From Cricetomys ansorgei (Eukaryota; Chordata; Mammalia; Rodentia; Nesomyidae): a stretch of DNA of 64,000 bases. Location: assembly GCA_026225945.1 (NCBI GenBank), contig JAMJFZ010000597.1, forward strand, positions 3,678,001 to 3,742,000, in the 5' to 3' direction. The notes below the pieces were generated by a model. The model searched no databases, was not told where the DNA came from, and saw only the letters and a list, made by a program, of their open reading frames with translations. This document shows positions 1-13,775 of the stretch, one piece after another (within the stretch, counting starts at the first letter, position 1; each line of letters begins with the position of its first letter). The position numbers and the translations under genes are program-made.

Positions 1-108
1 AGAATTAGAATATATGTGTATCCCTTTATTCCCTTTTAACATTGTCATATGTATTTCCAACTCGAGACAATTGTTTGGAACTGTATCTCAATTTTCTTAT
101 ATTCACAG

Positions 109-198
109 AAAAAGATCTACAAAGATCAAATGGAATACATGTTGCAGAATCATGTATTTCCTCTCTTCAGCAGTGAGCTAGGCTACATGAGAGCAAGA
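109..198 (+). CDS. IPO7: IPO7 exon (residues 446-475)
   Basis: 90 nt, phase 0 at both ends, between a cacag acceptor and a gtaagt donor. It encodes 30 residues from [10 protein letters not shown] to ELGYMRAR, a HEAT-repeat segment of importin-7. This is the first IPO7 exon in the window; the preceding intron runs off the left edge. Confidence 0.96.
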
Positions 199-311
199 GT
201 AAGTTTTAAAGTTGTATTATATGATGTATTTATGTTTTGTAATGACTGGAAAATTCAAACTTTGACTTGAAAACGTATATTTCAGTTAAGATTCCTTTTT
301 CTGTGAGTCTT

Positions 312-504
312 TATCTGGCTGCTGTACTGTGTGCATAGTTGTCATCTATGTCTGGTAGCAGTGTCTGTCTGTGTTTTGCATTCAGATCTTGCTGTCCACA
401 CAAAGAGCATGCAGCCAGAGAGTAACTTGGGATCATAGTACTGGTCTAGTGCTGTGTGTTTGAACACATCTCCCACTGGCCAGCCTCCAAATTCCCAGAC
501 ACAA
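312..504 (+). ncRNA. SNORA23: Intronic H/ACA-box snoRNA, SNORA23
   Basis: The intron between two IPO7 exons holds a two-hairpin H/ACA structure. Hairpin 1 is closed by an exact 8-bp stem, CTGGCTGC (315-322) with GCAGCCAG (411-418), and has an upper stem CATAG/CTATG around 334-350. An H box AGAGTA (ANANNA) follows at once at 419-424. Hairpin 2 has a basal stem TGGGA (428-432) / TCCCA (493-497), a middle stem GGTCTAGTG / CACTGGCC, and a TGTGT/ACACA tip. The ACA box is at 499-501, three bases before the proposed end (ACA at 501-503 is an alternative). Total length is about 190 nt. SNORA23 (ACA23) is known to be hosted by IPO7 and has about this length, so position and fold agree. It would be made by intron processing and guide rRNA pseudouridylation with dyskerin. 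I did not verify the target. Confidence 0.85.
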
Positions 505-593
505 AACTCTAGGAACAGCTTAGTTTGGGGAAATCTAATGTAAGTTGTTTGTCGTCACACATCATACCCACCGCTTCCCCCTCTTTTTTAAAG

Positions 594-759
594 GCTTGCT
601 GGGTACTTCACTATTTTTGTGAAGTGAAGTTCAAAAGTGATCAGAATCTTCAGACTGCCTTAGAGCTGACAAGAAGATGCCTGATTGATGATCGAGAAAT
701 GCCTGTGAAAGTGGAAGCTGCCATTGCACTGCAGGTATTGATCAGCAATCAAGAAAAAG
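594..759 (+). CDS. IPO7: IPO7 exon (residues 476-530)
   Basis: 166 nt, starting at [11 protein letters not shown] and ending at LISNQEK plus one base of the next alanine codon (phase 0 to 1). Acceptor ttaaag, donor gtaaat. It encodes amphipathic HEAT-repeat helices of the importin-7 solenoid. Confidence 0.96.
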
Positions 760-917
760 GTAAATGGTTTGTATGTCTGAAATACCTTTATGCATAACTA
801 TAAGGCAGAATTCTAGCAACTAGCTTAATATATTCTGGGAAATCACTTGGGTTTTGCTCTTTTTATCCAACTTACTATTTACCTTTTTTGTAAAATTTCT
901 CTCCATCTCTATTACAG

Positions 918-1078
918 CTAAAGAATATATCACTCCATTTATCAGACCTGTAATGCAGGCCCTTCTTCATATTATAAGAGAAACAGAAAATGATGATCTT
1001 ACAAATGTAATTCAGAAAATGATCTGTGAATACAGTGAAGAAGTTACTCCTATTGCTGTAGAAATGACACAGCATTTG
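918..1078 (+). CDS. IPO7: IPO7 exon (residues 531-584)
   Basis: 161 nt (phase 1 to 0) from a ttacag acceptor to a gtatgt donor. It encodes [19 protein letters not shown] through EMTQHL, a HEAT-repeat segment with an acidic inter-helix turn (ETENDD). Confidence 0.96.
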
Positions 1079-2175
1079 GTATGTTGTTTGAACCTATTGT
1101 TGCAAAGATGTTAATTTAGCTTTCTGTATGATCCCTGTAGTTTATTCTAAGTGGCTTGCTTTCTCTAACACCAAATACTTCTTGGAACTTAGTATGTAAC
1201 ACATAGTCTAAACACCTTGACAGATATTAACCAATCATTTTCATGTGGTTCTAGGTGAAATATCTCCTATTTAATAAACAATGTGAAGTAGAAAGGATTG
1301 AATAACTTGCCAGAGCTAAATGTATTGTGGCTGAGATACATCCTGTGCTGTCATAGTATGGACAGTTAGGTGTGTTAAGCTCAGCTTCGGTGGCGTTTCG
1401 TGCATACTCAGAACAGTTGGTACAGTTACAAATGGTAAATCATGATTAAAGGGGCAATTCACTGGATAAGAGCAGTGTCTATTATCCCAATGAACCTGGG
1501 TTCAATTCCCAGCACCTCCTTGTTGGCTCAGAACTGTGTATAACTCCAGTTCCAGAGTATCTGATGCTCTATTTTCTCTGAGTAGGCACTAGGCATGTAA
1601 GTGTTACGCAGACATTTGGAAGCAAAACAACCATACACATTGAATTAAGTTAAATTTTTAAAAACACAAATCAGCAACTAACTGATTCAGTATATTTGGG
1701 TATAGTCAAAGAAAGGATCTCAGTATGCTGCTGGTGCCAGCACTGAACTCTTGGGGTCATTAAATCTTTTTGGCACTACTATTAGATGAATGATAACATA
1801 ATGATGAGCATAATCTGTCCCATGCCTCATTATCCTCATAGTGTTCATATGAAAATCCCCCAAGTGCTGTGTCAAAAAATATCAAGAAAGCAAGATCACG
1901 TGGCAGAGCTGTACCATTTGACTTTAGAGCCCACACTCTTGTTAATCAATTTAGAGACATTGTGCTCCCTCCGGGACATTTTATCAATAAAAATCCCAGG
2001 TCATGCCCAGCATGATATTGTGTACTTGTAACCTCAGTAGTATGGACACTATAGCAGGAAGTTTGAGGCCTGCCTAGGATACATAGCCTGCCTGCTGGTC
2101 TCTGTGTTTATGTCCTCCTTCTCCCCCCAGTCTTAAAACCAAAACATTGATTAAATTTCATTCTCTTGCTTCTAG
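1079..2175 (+). other. IPO7 intron with degenerate B2/B3 and B1-like SINEs
   Basis: No coding signal. A worn B2/B3-type SINE in + orientation runs about 1450-1660 (box-B-like ggttcaattcccagcacc). A very diverged B1/B4 piece lies at about 2005-2130. The rest looks like unique AT-rich intron. Confidence 0.6.
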
Positions 2176-3980
<1,805 letters not shown>

Positions 3981-4047
3981 ATAACCCAGCAGCTTGAGGG
4001 AATCTGCTTACAAGTCATTGGTACTGTTTTACAACAGCATGTCTTAG
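3981..4047 (+). CDS. IPO7: IPO7 exon (residues 628-649)
   Basis: 67 nt (phase 0 to 1) after a ctttag acceptor. It encodes [19 protein letters not shown] then HVL plus the first base of a Glu codon. The donor is gtacta. The short 80-nt intron that follows separates it from the next exon. Confidence 0.95.
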
Positions 4048-4127
4048 GTACTACACCTTTGATTTTTACCATTTTATATCTTTTAGTTTGAGTAAGCATT
4101 TCTTTACAACTTGATATTCTCTTTTAG

Positions 4128-4253
4128 AATTCTATGAGGAAATCTTCTCTTTGGCACATAGTCTGACATGTCAACAAGTATCTCCACAGATGTGGCAGTT
4201 ACTGCCCCTTGTATTTGAGGTATTTCAGCAAGATGGCTTTGATTACTTTACAG
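4128..4253 (+). CDS. IPO7: IPO7 exon (residues 650-691)
   Basis: 126 nt, phase 1 to 1, acceptor ttttag, donor gtaaag. It encodes [17 protein letters not shown] through [10 protein letters not shown]. It is a HEAT-repeat pair and matches importin-7 over its whole length. Confidence 0.96.
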
Positions 4254-4765
4254 GTAAAGTCAAATCAGCATTAAAGTTTTTACTATTCCTCTGCCCCTGT
4301 TGTGATTACCACATAGCTTATAATTTCAACATGTGTACATTTTTCTGCTTTAACTGTCACATTGTTTAAATAAGTAATCACTAACAATGCCCAAGGATGC
4401 CATGGATTTTAATTGTTGTGTCATTTTTGTACTGTTTCCTTTTAAAAACACAGACATATACTCCTGCCCAGTAATTCTCTATATAAAAAAGTATACATGC
4501 ATACTTATCTTTGTTCAATACAAAGGAATTCTCTTTAAATTCAATGATAGAGACAGTAGTACCAGATTTGTCTTTTGGTGTGGTGGTACCCACCTGTAGT
4601 ACCAAAGCATTTCAAGGCAGTTGGATCAGGAGTCAAATTCATTCTTGGCTATGTAGCCAGTTTGAAGTTAGTCTGAGCTACAGGAGTGTCTATCTTGGGG
4701 TCAAGAAGGGATAAACAAAGTAAAGGGTATACAATTGATTTTCTTTTCTTTCCTTTTTAATATAG
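4254..4765 (+). other. IPO7 intron with a diverged B1/B4-type SINE
   Basis: A diverged B1/B4-like element (+) is visible at about 4573-4705, followed by the pyrimidine tract of the next acceptor. The 4254-4570 part looks unique. Short reading frames on both strands here lack splice context or family similarity. Confidence 0.55.
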
Positions 4766-4863
4766 ACATGATGCCTCTTCTGCATAACTATGTAACAGTT
4801 GATACAGACACGCTTCTATCTGATACCAAGTATCTTGAGATGATATATAGCATGTGTAAAAAG
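4766..4863 (+). CDS. IPO7: IPO7 exon (residues 692-724)
   Basis: 98 nt (phase 1 to 0). It encodes [18 protein letters not shown] to MIYSMCKK. Acceptor aatatag, donor gtaggc. Confidence 0.96.
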
Positions 4864-6752
<1,889 letters not shown>

Positions 6753-6844
6753 TAAGTGACATTACATTGTAAAATTTGTGAGGGGCTCTGCTTATGTGAT
6801 AAAATAGACTAAAATGAAATTACCATTTTTATTTTCTGTTTTAG

Positions 6845-7050
6845 GCTTCATGACCGAAAGATGTGTGTTTTGGGCCTGTGTGCTCTTATTGACATGGAAC
6901 AAATACCACAGGTTTTAAATCAGGTTTCAGGACAGATTTTGCCAGCATTTATCCTTTTATTTAATGGATTAAAAAGAGCATATGCCTGCCATGCAGAACA
7001 TGAAAATGACAGTGATGACGACGACGAGGCTGAAGATGACGATGAAACTG
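6845..7050 (+). CDS. IPO7: IPO7 exon with start of acidic tract (residues 830-898)
   Basis: 206 nt (phase 2 to 1), acceptor ttttag, donor gtacgg. It encodes [16 protein letters not shown], then [16 protein letters not shown], then [15 protein letters not shown]. The run of Asp/Glu is the first half of the acidic region typical of importin-7/8. The preceding intron is only 93 nt. Confidence 0.97.
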
Positions 7051-7819
7051 GTACGGGATATGTGCTGTCCAGAAACACAGCATGTCTGCTTAGAAGCATC
7101 ATTGAATTCTTTATCATAGGATCATAAGCAAATGCTTTCAGATTCATTCATAGGACGCCAGGTATAGAGGCTAAGACCTGATATCCTAGTGTCTGATAAG
7201 CTAAGATGGTTCTTGTGTTTTCACATTTAAGGCCAGCCAAAGCTAAATAACAAGACCATATGGTTTTGTTGTTGTTGTTGTTGTTGTTTTGATTTTTTTT
7301 AAAGAGTTGAAAGCTTTCTGTCTTTGTGCCAGAAAGGTTTATAGTATTTAGCCAAATTGTACTAAATTAATTGAAGGTGCTGAGTTTATACAGGAGGGAG
7401 AGTTTCCTTAAGAGTTTTGGAAGAAGAGCTGGGGATGTAGCTCAGTTGCTAGGAGTGCATGCCTACCATGCACAAAATCTGATTTCCATCCCAGCACCAC
7501 AGCAGTGCTCTAAAGATAGAGGCAGGAAGATACAGTGTTCTATTCTGTCTTCTGCTGGCAGTGCACATATATGTTGCACTTACGTACATGAAGGCAAAAA
7601 TACAAATATAAAATAAAAATAATTGAGATTTAGTTGGGTTTTATGGACACTTAGGGAATTTTTATTTCTTTTATTGCTGGATTTATAATTTAAACACCAA
7701 TTCCCAGAGCTGTTTCTTGCAAATTTTTTCATGATTTGTTATTCACTAAGAGTATTGAATTGATTATCACTTAGTGTAGTATCTGAACTTTTCATTGTCA
7801 TAAATAACTGACTTTGTAG
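7051..7819 (+). other. IPO7 intron with B1-like and ID/B4 SINEs
   Basis: A worn B1-like piece (+) lies at about 7145-7255, a GTT-rich tract at 7260-7290, and an ID/B4 SINE (+) at about 7428-7600 that begins gctggggatgtagctcagtt. The A/B-box-like ID head is tRNA-derived but it is not a tRNA gene. Confidence 0.6.
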
Positions 7820-8026
7820 AGGAACTGGGGAGTGATGAAGACGATATTGATGAAGATGGGCAGGAATATTTGGAGATCCTGGCTAAGCAAGCAGGTGAGG
7901 ATGGAGATGATGAAGATTGGGAAGAAGATGATGCTGAGGAGACTGCTTTGGAAGGCTATTCCACAATCATCGATGATGAAGACAACCCTGTTGATGAATA
8001 TCAGATCTTTAAAGCTATATTTCAAA
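7820..8026 (+). CDS. IPO7: IPO7 exon, acidic tract (residues 899-967)
   Basis: 207 nt, phase 1 to 1. It encodes [17 protein letters not shown], then [18 protein letters not shown], then the [15 protein letters not shown] segment. Around half of the first 45 residues are Asp or Glu, so the acidic tract is split by the preceding intron. Acceptor tttgtag; donor gtaagc after CAAA. Confidence 0.97.
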
Positions 8027-8611
8027 GTAAGCCAACTTCTTATATGCAGAACAAATTCAATGAACAAATTTTTATTTTGTCCATTAGACAAGAGATGAGG
8101 TAAAGCATTGAAGTATTTGTTACCTTTGAATTTCAGGGTATTGGTTTTATTGTTTTTGTTTTTTTCATTTTCGGAGACTTACTATGCAGACCAGACTACC
8201 TTTAAGATGTACTACCATGCCCAGCTTCTTTCCTTATTCTAGTACTTAAATTTAATTCATAAATTGAAAGATGTATATTATAATTAAATAGTGCATTTCA
8301 AAAATTATACAGATAAGATCCCACTTACTTTGATTCTCAGAATTTTATGTTGATTTATTTGGGTGTTCTTCCTCTCCTTAAAGACGTGGTTTGGTTTGGT
8401 TTTATTTCTGTCAGGCATGTGTGTGGGAGTGCAGGTGCCTCTCGAGTCCAAAAGTGACCAGTGGATTCCCTGAAGCTGAAGTTAAATTAAGGTTGTGGTT
8501 GTGACCCACCTAGCTTGAGTCCAGGAACCAGATCCAAGTCATGGAAGAGTAGTTTGGAAGTCTTTTGTTTGTTTAAATAAAACAAAAAATCCTTAAGAAA
8601 GAACTAAATTT

Positions 8612-8757
8612 CTAGGCATAGTGTCACATGCTATTAATCCCAGCACTTGGGAGAGAGGCAGTCAAACCTGTGAGTTCAAAGCTAGCCTTTACTAAGTGAG
8701 TTCCAGGATAGCTAGAGCTGCTACACAGAGAAACCCTTGTCTTCAAAAACAAACAAT
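8612..8757 (+). repeat. B1 SINE
   Basis: It shows ttaatcccagcacttggga near the head, a diverged B1 body, and an end reading cacagagaaacccttgtct with an A-rich tail. Confidence 0.8.
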
Positions 8758-9858
8758 AAACAACAGGTCTTTTTCGAGCACAGTTCAGTCTAGCCTTGAC
8801 CTGTGGTCCTCTTGGTTCCGTCTCCTATAATGTAGATTACAGATGTGTGTCAACACATGAAGTTTGATGGCAGTTTGGTATAAGGCTATGGAACATGGTT
8901 AGCATCAAGAATTAATTGATACCCGAACTACTTATTTGAATTCTTCATGCCTTTATATTTTGTAGAGATAGACATATCAGTTATAGAGCCTCTCCATAGA
9001 TCTACTAAAAGTGAAACGTAAAATTATGTGATTGAATTTCAGTCTTCCTGTCCCTTCAAAAACCAAAACCTTATACCTCATACATGAATCAATTTGAATC
9101 TAACTTTCTTCCACTTCTTTCCCTGGTGTTGGGATTAAAGACTTGTACTACCATGCCTTGCAGTTTAGATTGTTTTAATAGAAATTTTTCTTAGTATGTC
9201 ACAGGTACACTATGTGGGGATCAGAGGGCAGCTTGTGTGAGTCAGTTTTCTCCTTGCACCATGTGGGTTCTGGGAACTCTACTAGGTCCTCTTCGAGAGA
9301 AACAAATACTGACCTATTTCTATGTTGTTTTGCATTGGTTTTTATGTTTTGTTTTTGAGATTGGGGCAGCCTTGCCTAACTTGCTATGTTGCTAGGTATG
9401 GCCCCCAACTTCTAATTCTCTTGCATCTCTTCCCCAAATTCTAGGGTTACAGAATTAAAAACATGGCATATGGCATGGGAGATCAGCTTCATGCTAGACA
9501 AACAACTACTTACAGTTTTGATTTTTAATCAAAATTACGATATTATGATACATGGGCTAGGAATGCCCATATCAATTTTTTAAGTGCAATTTTTCTTTTC
9601 TATATTATATTTTTGTTCAAGATTGAGGAATGGTGTTTTTGTTTTGTTTTGAGTTATTTGTAGTTGTGTGTGTAGGGGGTATGCACAGCTGAATACATTG
9701 GCTGTAGAGGCTATAACCATCAGACCCCCCTAAGACTATAGTTGTAGGTGCTGTGATTCACATGATCACTTGATTTTTATGACATTTGGTGAAATTTTTT
9801 TATATGTTAAAATTACTCCTGTTTTCATTATAATTTCATTTTAAAAACTGCAAAGTCA

Positions 9859-10000
9859 CTAGGTGGTGGTGGTGGTATATACGCCTTTAATCCCAGCCAG
9901 AGGCAAGCAGATCTCTGAGTTTGAGGCCAGCTTGTTCTACAGAGTGACTTCCAGAACAGCCAGAGTTACAACAGAGAAACTTTGTCTCCAAAAACCAAAA
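9859..10000 (+). repeat. B1 SINE with gttacaacagaga variant
   Basis: The head contains cgcctttaatcccagcc, with about ten bases (actcgggagg region) missing, and the tail reads agagttacaacagagaaac. This variant recurs across the window. A B2 follows directly, giving a B1-B2 tandem. Confidence 0.85.
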
Positions 10001-10007
10001 AGGATGG

Positions 10008-10195
10008 GAGGGGTTAGAGAAATGGTTCAGCAGTTAGGAGCACTGTCTGTTTTTCCAGAGGTTATGAGTTCAATTCCCAGCAATCACATGGTGGCTTGAA
10101 ACCATAGATAATGGGATCAGATGCCCTCTTATGGCATGCAGGTGTACATGAAGACAAAAGAGCATTCAGAAATAAAATAACTCTTTAAAACAAAA
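10008..10195 (+). repeat. B2 SINE
   Basis: It has the tRNA-like head (ggttagagaaatggttcagc), the box-B-like gagttcaattcccagcaatc, the atgccctctta middle and an aaataaaataa tail. It is a tRNA-derived pol III retroposon. Confidence 0.85.
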
Positions 10196-10622
10196 ACAAA
10201 AAAAAATTTTTTTTTAAAAGAAAAACTTAAAAGTCACCCTTCTTTCATGCACATGCACACACATTTGTGTGGTGCCTGGGAACTGGATCCAGGGAACCGC
10301 TCATGCTAGGTAAGCAATGTTTTCCAACAAGTTTTATTCCCTTCCCAGGATTTATTAAAGGTTTGTGAGTACTAAATACAGCATTTATTTGTAAGGCCCT
10401 TTTATCATACATGAGTAATGCTTCTGTGTTTTTGTTTTTGTTTGACCTTTTATGGGAATTAGTTTACTTTATTTCCAAGCCTGTCAAGTTTGTTATATCA
10501 AAACTTGAAAACCTTATTTCGTAGATGGGTTACCAGAGCTGTTTTGAGATAGGGGAACCGTAATTGGTTTTATTATCATATCTCATGTTTTCACCTTGCT
10601 CTCCCTTTTTCCTCCTACACAG

Positions 10623-10739
10623 CTATTCAAAATCGTAATCCTGTATGGTATCAGGCTTTGACTCATGGTCTTAATGAAGAACAAAGAAAACAATTGCAGG
10701 ACATAGCAACTCTGGCTGATCAAAGAAGAGCAGCCCATG
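10623..10739 (+). CDS. IPO7: IPO7 exon (residues 968-1006)
   Basis: 117 nt, phase 1 to 1, acceptor ctacacag, donor gtatgt. It encodes [17 protein letters not shown], then [17 protein letters not shown], then RRAAH. Confidence 0.97.
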
Positions 10740-11685
<946 letters not shown>

Positions 11686-13405
11686 GTTTCTACTTTCTTT
11701 CCTGCTGTGTGAGTGTAGTGAAGAGCTTGTGTTCCTCCTAGTAGTGGTTCCAGAACTGGTTCATGTTATCTACTAACTGATCACTAGATGGACAGAAACC
11801 CCAGGAGGGGGGAGCTGATCATGTAACCTGGCACTGGACGAGAAACTAGAGGGCTTTGGGGAGGGGTTAACTTGGGGGGCTATTTTCTTTATTTTTTGAA
11901 GAAAGTAAGATCCTGACTCTGAAGCTTCAAGAGACACTGTGGAAATCTGAAACGAGGGGATGTCATGAAGGCAGCTTTTCTTTTTCTGAGGAAAAAATAG
12001 GCATGGGCTACAGGACTATTTTAAATGTCTCATTTACAGTATAAAGTTCAAAGGTAGATGTAATTTTTACACCTCTTAAGTATTTGTCCAATTTCTGTCT
12101 CTTCCTCACCATTGGGTATCCTTTATTTGTAAATAAGATAAGGTAATCAGATAGCCTTATTCATTTATCATTTTCATTCATGAGATTGTTCCTATGTAGA
12201 TTGGACTTGTAGCACTACATAACTGATTTTAAAATCTGTAAATGAATTAGCACTTTCATATTGAAACAAGCCTGCTAGCCTATGTATAAAAGCAAAACTG
12301 TTTGCTGTTTATAAAAAGGGATGTAATGGGGTGGGGGGCAAGGGTAATTTCAGGTTAATTATTAATTTAAAAATGAACTAGCGATTTTGTATCTGGTGAC
12401 TTTGTGGTGCACTCACCTCTGGTAGTGACTTGAATTCGGTATGTAAAAAGGGGTTAGTGATGTTTCATTGCTGCTAAAAATGGCAACTCCCTCTGTGTCC
12501 TTTTTTTGTTCCTTAAAGCTCTCAGTGTACAAGTGGACATTTGGATACAAGACCTTATGTAACAAACAAAGGTGATATCTGAAGCATGTAAATTGGATAT
12601 AAAATTCTACTCTTAAAGAGTTGATCTAGATATGGCTAAACATCTATATATGCAATCTATTAAAAGAACTTAATTCGGCAATTATGTCTTGATCTGATTG
12701 CAATTTATTCCTAATTACAAAACCCATCTCCCCTGACCTGTTTTTATCCTGTACCAGAACGAGTGCAAAATGTACTTAGGATTAATACCTGCTCACTCCC
12801 CTTTCTTCACCTCTTCTACCCCATCTTGATTATGGTATCTTACCCTCACTATATAGACTGATGGCACATGGTTCCCTCTAAAAACCACTATTGATACCAC
12901 TGCAGAAACAAGCCAGCAACAATAGGGGAGCGAGGTGGTTTCTCCCCTCGCTTCCTAAATGCATGTTCAAAGATAAGCCTTTACTGATCTTAAACATCTG
13001 TCAGATGAGTCATACATTGGATTATTTTTTATATACATGTATACACAATATTTCAAATTGAAAGCAACATCTCAGTGGATTCAAAACTACTACATACTGT
13101 TGTCTAAAACAAAATTTATAACTGTACAAATGAAATGCACATATTGATATTTAAATGCATAATTAAGAAAACCCTTTGGTGTTGTGTTTTTCTTGTATAC
13201 CAATACTTAAGCCACTCCTATTGGCACTGTTTGGTTTTCTATTTTAACTCTGAAGGAGTATTTTTGAATTTAATACTAAAATCTTGGTAAAAAGAAAAGG
13301 ATGTCTAAATGCATGGGTACAAACTGTTCAAGTGTGCTTCTTCTCCCCTGTCTCATGGTTGAGGTACCAAATATATCTAAGGGAATTTCACTATCCTATA
13401 AAATC

Positions 13406-13411
13406 AATAAA
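13406..13411 (+). terminator. Candidate proximal IPO7 poly(A) signal
   Basis: AATAAA in an A-rich run, about 15-20 bases before a B1 insertion. Its use would end the 3' UTR before the SINE. Downstream GT-rich sequence (gggtggttgtagc) is contributed by the B1 head. Confidence 0.45.
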
Positions 13412-13426
13412 ATAAAAATGGTGCAG

Positions 13427-13570
13427 AACCGGGTGGTTGTAGCACATGCCTTTAATCCCAGCACTTGGGAGGCAATGGCAGGCGGATATCTGTGAGTCAG
13501 CCGATCTACAGAGCAAGTTCCAGGACGGCCAGAGTTACAACAGAAAAACGTTTTCTTGAAAAACAAAAGA
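13427..13570 (+). repeat. B1 SINE within the IPO7 3' UTR
   Basis: It is nearly full length, from accgggtggttg through tttaatcccagcacttggga to agagttacaacagaaaaa, followed by an A-rich tail and a (TG)n run at 13578-13605. Confidence 0.85.
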
Positions 13571-13752
13571 AAAAAAAATGTGTTTTTGTGTGTGTGTGTG
13601 TGTATGGAACATTGTGTACAGAGGGGAGATACTGAATATTAACATTGTCTTTATGTTTTTGTACCCTAATAACTACTTTACTTTTCAAATTTTCAGATTT
13701 TATTCATCTTTGAATTAATCCAATTTTTACATTGTTACTGGAAAACCATACT

Positions 13753-13758
13753 AATAAA
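13753..13758 (+). terminator. Candidate distal IPO7 poly(A) signal
   Basis: AATAAA in the context actaataaaggc, followed within 25 bases by ttagttagtcccatgc. It is the last canonical signal before the SINE-rich spacer begins at about 13.85 kb. Confidence 0.55.
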
Positions 13759-13775
13759 GGCTTTAGTTAGTCCCA

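Larger units (their letters stand above)
8027..10622 (+). other. Long IPO7 intron with several SINEs
   Basis: Inventory: B1 remnant (-) about 8166-8225; B3-type remnant (-) about 8385-8545; B1 (+) 8612-8757; B1-like (-) about 8770-8860; B1/B4 remnant (-) about 9345-9480; B1 (+) about 9859-10000; B2 (+) about 10008-10195 ending in an A-rich tail. The rest, such as 8860-9330 and 10200-10600, shows no feature I recognise apart from a few old SINE-like scraps. Confidence 0.6.
11686..13775 (+). other. IPO7: IPO7 3' UTR
   Basis: About 2.1 kb of mostly repeat-free sequence after the stop, ending 17 bases or so after AATAAA at 13753-13758. An earlier AATAAA lies at 13406-13411, just before a B1. A perfect Pumilio element (TGTAAATA) lies at 12128-12135. 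The lack of old SINEs across 11.7-13.4 kb contrasts with the flanking introns and fits a constrained UTR. The distal end is inferred and no transcript was seen. Confidence 0.75.

Noticed and set aside
6920..7147. Minus-strand frame rich in Ser across the IPO7 acidic exon
   Set aside because: It is the reverse shadow of GAT/GAC/GAA codons in the real IPO7 exon.
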